Shown piece by piece: positions 59,557-64,000 of a DNA stretch of 64,000 nt (position 1 is the first letter of the stretch; the number at the start of each line of letters is the position of its first letter). The translations under genes and the position numbers were made by a program. Origin of the DNA: Earliella scabrosa. Lineage: Eukaryota; Basidiomycota; Agaricomycetes; Polyporales; Polyporaceae. A model generated the notes under the pieces. The model did no database searches. It saw only the letters and a list, made by a program, of their open reading frames with translations, and had not been told where the DNA came from. The stretch covers positions 806,001 to 870,000 of the forward strand of contig JABYQQ010000006.1 in assembly GCA_022605405.1 (NCBI GenBank), given 5' to 3'.

Positions 59557-60453
59557 CGTTGGCGTCGTGGGGAGGAAGACGGAGGACTGAGGATGGCGAC
59601 GAGGAGTGGTTGGTGATGGTTTCAGTGAGTGTTGCAGACGCCCAATGATGTTCGACTGAAAAGCCACTACGGCCCGAGAAGGCCGAGACGCCAGATTTGA
59701 CGCTCACGATCGTTCCTGCTTATTGTTCGCTCTCGATATGTCGCTTGTCAGGGCCTTCAAAGCAATTGTCCTCGAGCGCAGTTTCGGCTACAGCTCGGGT
59801 GGGTTGAGCGGACAGAAGAGAGTGCCATCGCAGACCGAGGAGAGTGCAGTGAGAGGTGACGGCGCCCCATCCCGCACATGTATGCGCCTGTAGACTGTCG
59901 ATGGTATGGACGCCGCATCCATGTGACCTGTAATCATTTACCTGTTGTACTTCTGCAAGTGGATCAGTAGAAGTATAATCACCGCTGTATTAGTCAGAGA
60001 CGTGTTCCACCCACCATCAGGGGTGATCGCGAGCGGCGGGACGACTGTGCAGGGCAGGATTGAGGGTTGGGGCGCTATCGCGCAAGTGTGCTTGGTGTGG
60101 CGCATCGGAAATGGTCGGTCACTATAGAGAGACTGGGTTATTGGCGGCCTGTCACTTGGCTCCTCGGGATAGTCGCGAAGGAGCAACCTAAAGCACGGTA
60201 TGACTATAGCGCGGGGATGATGGTAGTCCATACCTTGTATGATGCCACGCAAGCCGATCGAAACTGAGAGGTGGCAAAGACTATATTCCGAGTATAGATA
60301 GGGTCTAGTTGTTCCAACGCGATGCACGATCTAGCAATCGTCCCGCAAATACGCATACAGATCCGACTCCCGGCTACAAGCAAACCACACATCAGCACCA
60401 CATCACAACCGTCAGCCCCGCCGCATCGATCGGGGAGGAGCAAGAAGGAGCAC
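59557..60453. other. Spacer between F-box copy F and the third-type F-box gene
   Basis: No gene seen. Similarity to the copy B upstream region ends near 59790, which I take as the right end of the duplicated block. Confidence 0.6.
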
Positions 60454-61731
60454 TCACCACTCAAGGTCCCACTGGATGACGCTCACGTCCAGAATGCCCT
60501 TCGCGTGCGCCGCGGGGAAGCAAGCAGCCGTGTTCTTCACGACGACGTCCATCGCGCACGGGATGTGCGGATATATGACTTCGAGCTTCTGAAGGCGCGT
60601 GAAGCGCGCAAACGCAGGCTCCAGCCCGAGCAGCGGCATCGTCGCCGGCCCCGCCTCGCGCACTGCGCCGTGCACGATGTACAGCACGAGCCGCTCGAGG
60701 TCCACGGGGAGGTGCGGGACCCAGAGGTCGCGGAACGTCGCGAGCGTTGCGCGGTCGGCCTCGCACTGCTCGGCGGGCGTGAGCAGCGGCGCGGCCAGGT
60801 GGTAGCGCAGTACTTTGAGCGAGGGGAGGTCGGGGAGGAGGAGGTGGTCGTCCTCGGCGCCTGCGAACACGTGCGGCACGAGCACGGGTGGGGGTGAGAT
60901 TGCGAGAGGGGGCGCATCATGGGGATTGAATAAGCACTTACTGGGGCAGAGGTTAAGATCGACGATGTTCTGGCCGACCGAACGGAGGAAGTCAGCGACA
61001 GGGAGCCCGGCGGGGATCATGGATGCCGATGGGGCCGAGTAGCGGAAGGATTGGATCATGTCTGCGGGAACGGTCTGCTTGAGGACCTTGAACGCGACTA
61101 GAGGCTGTGCAGTGCGGGGGTCGACGCACAGGGACCGGACATTGAGTTTGCAGTTGTTGCTTAACTTGATTTGCGCGCACTGCTCTTCCTCTGCCTCGAA
61201 CAAAGGGCCAAAGTCGAGGTGTTCGATGCGGAAGTGGGACAGGAGCGTGAATGGAGTGGTAACATCAGACCAGCAGCCTTCGTACTCCATGTGTTCGAGG
61301 TAGACATGGCTCTCCGAAGTAGTGTTGGAGTCGGATGATGGAGGGAGTATGTTGAGATGGGACAGGCGCAGGTCACGGATGTGGGGGACAACACGAAGTA
61401 GACGGAGGAGGAGGTCCGATTCCAAGGACGGCATGAGCGACGCTTGGGGCAGCAGACTGATGAGCCTGGCCTGAAGAGTGAGGATCCGGACACACCCGGC
61501 TACTGTCGGATTCTGCTCAAGGAAGTCCGCGAGGTCTTCGAAGGACTCATCACGACCGCGGAGGATCCGGAGCTCCGAGAAGAGATGCTCGCGACTGATA
61601 GCAAGCCAGTCGCGGCAGACGAGGGTGCATGCTGCGAGCGTGTCTTGGTCTTGACAATCGAGGCAGGCGAGGATGTGGTGGAACAGCTCCGTGGGGAGCA
61701 TGCGAACCACGTTTCCACCGCTCGCACCCAT
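60454..61731 (-). CDS. F-box protein, third type
   Basis: Preferred model: exons 60942..61731 and 60454..60860, with an 81-bp intron (strong donor gtaagt); 398 aa. The intron is open and in frame, so an unspliced 425-aa product is also possible. The N-terminus holds the F-box VVRMLPTELFHHILACLDCQ with TLVCRDWLAISREHLFSEL. The rest is leucine-rich (RLLRVVPHIRDLRLSHLNIL) and ends VSVIQWDLEW. It differs from both other F-box groups in the window, so it is not a product of the same duplications. Transcription is on the same strand as copies E and F. Confidence 0.88.
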   Translation of the reverse strand: MGASGGNVVRMLPTELFHHILACLDCQDQDTLAACTLVCRDWLAISREHLFSELRILRGRDESFEDLADFLEQNPTVAGCVRILTLQARLISLLPQASLMPSLESDLLLRLLRVVPHIRDLRLSHLNILPPSSDSNTTSESHVYLEHMEYEGCWSDVTTPFTLLSHFRIEHLDFGPLFEAEEEQCAQIKLSNNCKLNVRSLCVDPRTAQPLVAFKVLKQTVPADMIQSFRYSAPSASMIPAGLPVADFLRSVGQNIVDLNLCPSKCLFNPHDAPPLAISPPPVLVPHVFAGAEDDHLLLPDLPSLKVLRYHLAAPLLTPAEQCEADRATLATFRDLWVPHLPVDLERLVLYIVHGAVREAGPATMPLLGLEPAFARFTRLQKLEVIYPHIPCAMDVVVKNTAACFPAAHAKGILDVSVIQWDLEW

Positions 61732-62398
61732 TGGGGAGAATCTAAGTACCAGGAGGTGAGTAGATGGACAGGAAGAGAGGTAGTATGAGTCCTGCCTATT
61801 CGGTCACCTATAGGGGCGGTGCAAAGTCGGTGGCTGATTATGTCGCGACGGACTCAGGTCGCTGAGTCTAGAGGAAAAAATTGTTATGCTGCCACTCGTT
61901 CCCCCAGGAAAATTGGGAGCGGATTACAGGCCTGCCACGTCGCGGCGTGAGGTGGTGGTCGACTGTTGAGCTGCACAGACGCTGCCGTCGCCGCGCGTCG
62001 CTTGGTTTCGACTCGCCGTGTCTTGACCGAGTGACGCTCGCCGAGATGATTCAAGATGCACGACAGCGAGCCACGTGTATTCGGCGTCTGTCTCACTATG
62101 GCGACTCCTCGAACCATTCAGGAATCTTGCTCATTAACCAGCATTTCCACGCATGCAACGCTATTCCACGCTCAACTTGTAAGGGTCGGAGGTCCTGTCT
62201 GATTCTGAAGGTCTCAGTGAACTGCTCGCACTGCCATTTGTCCTGGAAGCTTCCTGTAGCGCTGGCCCTGAGCCATCCCTCGCTCACCGGCACACACAAA
62301 CGCCTAACGTACAGGGCACCCGTCTCCAGGGACTGGATGAACGGTTGCAATCTGGCTTCAGCAATTCGCGCGATGCACTAGCCTCCCTCAATTCTTAC

Positions 62399-62447
62399 AT
62401 TATAATTTTCGGGCGGGCGCTTTACAGAGCTCGGGGTGATTGGCGAG
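62399..62447 (+). repeat. Left terminal inverted repeat
   Basis: Pairs with 62649-62697. Confidence 0.85.
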
Positions 62448-62648
62448 CGAGCCCCAAGCACCAGCTGCGCCCTCAACTTTTGGCTTCTTCCCCTCTGTGT
62501 CCTCCTGAGCATGGCCGTGAGCTCTCTCAATGTCAGCCGCAAGGAAATGCACTAGTGGTGCTGAATGGACAACGGGCGATAACCCACAGAGGAGGGAGCG
62601 GAGGAGGTGTTCGTACAGGACATTCGCGATCGCGTCCCGCCGCTTGTG

Positions 62649-62697
62649 CTCGCTAATCTTTCCGAGCTCTGCAAAGCGCCCGCCCGAAAATTATAAT
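62649..62697 (-). repeat. Right terminal inverted repeat
   Basis: Pairs with 62399-62447. Confidence 0.85.
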
Positions 62698-63214
62698 ATC
62701 AGAATTGAGTGAGGCTACTGGGAGCCAGGACCCAACACACTAGGAGGTCAGGATGGCCATCAATAATCGTCCGAGTCTCCGATACCATCGGAGCGTCTCT
62801 AGTGCGCGCGTCCAGGCGCGTCCGCGCCGAACCTGACACAAGCGTTCTTCCACGAGGTTCTTTCTTATCTCTATGTACACGCGCGTTCGTGCTGAGTTTC
62901 TGTAATTCCTCTCTCTCAGCTCTCAGCAAGGCGGTCGGTACCTGTCATCCAGGAGACCAGAAGCAAATATTAGTAGCCACGAGAAGCTTGGCGTGCAATT
63001 GATCTCGATGAGGAGGGACACATGGGAGTGGGCCGAGGTGGGCCGGCCGCCGTGGCAAGTTGGGGCGCCCTTTCAGAGTTCCATCACCAGACCGGTGGTG
63101 TGCTTGCCGTACAGAGTCACGGAACTCTCGGGTACCTCAGCCTGTGGCTCCAGATACTGTAGCACAGGTACGATGTCCATGCGCCATATACATAGCTCCT
63201 GTACTCACGTCGCC

Positions 63215-64000
63215 ATGAGCAGCTATCTGTTCTTCGCCCCGCCTAGCACCCCCTCGGGCCTACCAGACGACCTCAACATGCCCGGTGTGTCGCGCGTCTC
63301 CGGCCGCGCTGTTGCGAGGAAGGCGCTACTGATCGGCATTCAATACGAGAACAACCCGACCATGTCTCAAAATGGACAGACGATCCCCGGTGCCCATAAC
63401 GATCCTCAGATCTTACGCGATCTCCTCATCGGTACGTTCTCTCATCTCGATAGCACTGCTCATTCCGCTGGGCCGGTCGTATGGATTGACACTGAGATGA
63501 TCGGGCAGAGCACTACGAATACAAAGACGAGGATATAACGATTCTGATAGACTCGGATGATGATGATGAGTCGCACGCCTGCCCCACGCGCGAGAACATT
63601 GTGAGTCTCTTGGTGAATCACGTCCGGACGAATAACTTAATGGGCTAACACTGCACATGCATTAGTTGGCCGCGATGAGGAACCTGGTAGCGGATGCACG
63701 CCCAGGCGACCGATTCGTGTTCTCTTGTGAGTCGTGATTATACGCTCCCATAACGCTCCTGACGTCACTTTTTCAGTCTCTGGACACGGTTCGCAAGTCG
63801 TGAACGAGGATGGGACGGAGGAAGACGGGTTCGATGAGAGTGTGTCTGTCATTTGCCACAGACACTAACGACCAGATCTGACCACTCTCCGATAGCGCTG
63901 ATCACCGCTGATACGACGTACGACCCCTTAACGGAGACGTACTCAAAATACATCAAGGACGACGTGAGCAACTCCGGCGAACGAGATCATCCAGTGTGCA
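63215..64000 (+). CDS. MCA1: Metacaspase (caspase-like peptidase), cut by the right edge
   Basis: Model so far: exons 63215..63431, 63509..63600, 63666..63726, 63777..63839 and 63896..63963, continuing past the edge. The p20-like part is clear: ARKALLIGIQYENN, IPGAHNDPQILRDLL, EHYEYKDEDITILID, then FVFSFSGHGSQVVNEDG with the catalytic His, and TEEDGFDETLITADT. The catalytic Cys should lie just beyond the window. The family are Cys peptidases cleaving after Arg or Lys, Ca2+-dependent, acting in proteostasis and cell death in fungi. The N-terminal prodomain is short (about 25 residues) and lacks the long Pro/Gln repeats of yeast Mca1, unless an upstream exon was missed. Confidence 0.9.

Larger units (their letters stand above)
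62399..62697. mobile_element. MITE-like element with about 49-bp terminal inverted repeats
   Basis: Left arm 62399-62447 and right arm 62649-62697 are reverse complements. The outer 35 bases (starting attataattttcgggcggg) differ at one position, and the inner 14 at about four. The whole is 299 bp with no coding capacity. This is the form of a miniature inverted-repeat element mobilised by a DNA transposase elsewhere. I could not see a convincing target-site duplication; the flanks are ttcttac on the left and atcagaa on the right. Confidence 0.8.
61732..63214. other. Intergenic 1.5 kb with a MITE-like element
   Basis: No gene supported. The forward frame 61881-62381 is not domain-like and runs into the inverted-repeat element at 62399-62697. 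Confidence 0.6.

Noticed and set aside
61881..62381. Forward 166-codon frame
   Set aside because: No recognisable motif; it ends just before the inverted-repeat element.
1..64000. CRISPR arrays, bacterial operons, rRNA genes
   Set aside because: Spliceosomal introns throughout show a eukaryotic nuclear genome; no regularly spaced repeats or rRNA-like sequence were seen. tRNA genes were not excluded by a covariance search.

Overview
The window is nuclear DNA of a filamentous basidiomycete, most likely an agaricomycete. Genes are dense and split by many GT-AG introns, mostly 50-70 bp. It carries expanded F-box families, two microsomal cytochrome P450s and a WW-type membrane protein of a kind common in mushroom-forming fungi. 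I rebuilt 19 gene models by hand, choosing splice sites that keep phase and family motifs intact. Positions are exact for the model given, but no transcript evidence was available.

Layout. 1-7.2 kb: four tandem minus-strand F-box genes (the first cut by the left edge), all with one intron at the same codon. 7.7-11.1 kb: P450 gene 1 (minus), with unusually long introns. 11.1-14.7 kb: no gene found. 14.7-17.2 kb: a PAQR/Izh-type seven-helix receptor (minus). 18.3-19.1 kb: a small basic protein with a KEN box (minus). 20.5-21.6 kb: a Yra1/ALYREF mRNA export adaptor (plus). 21.9-24.1 kb: a large F-box gene (minus). 24.5-26.9 kb: a secreted type-B carboxylesterase/lipase (plus). 26.9-30.4 kb: no gene found. 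30.4-33.6 kb: P450 gene 2 (plus). 34.4-36.8 kb: the inverted paralogue of the large F-box gene. 37.2-40.4 kb: a paxillin-like LIM protein (minus). 41.2-43.2 kb: a FEN1/XPG-family nuclease (minus), divergent from the alpha-COP gene at 43.6-48.0 kb (plus). 48.6-51.3 kb: the WW-type membrane protein (plus), convergent with an Afi1/DENN polarity gene at 51.9-54.8 kb (minus). 56.4-59.6 kb: two more F-box genes of the left-hand family. 60.5-61.7 kb: a third type of F-box gene. 62.4-62.7 kb: a MITE-like element. 63.2 kb to the end: a metacaspase, cut by the right edge.

How it fits together. The middle holds conserved housekeeping genes: COPI coat, mRNA export, Arf/polarity, LIM scaffold and a nuclease. 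They lie among fast-evolving accessory genes: nine F-box genes of three types, two P450s and the lipase. I see no biosynthetic cluster; no synthase, transporter or pathway regulator sits near the P450s. The clearest structural signal is a direct duplication. The first two F-box genes and their spacers reappear at 56.4-59.8 kb in the same order and orientation. The F-box family therefore brackets the conserved block and is probably still spreading by segmental duplication.
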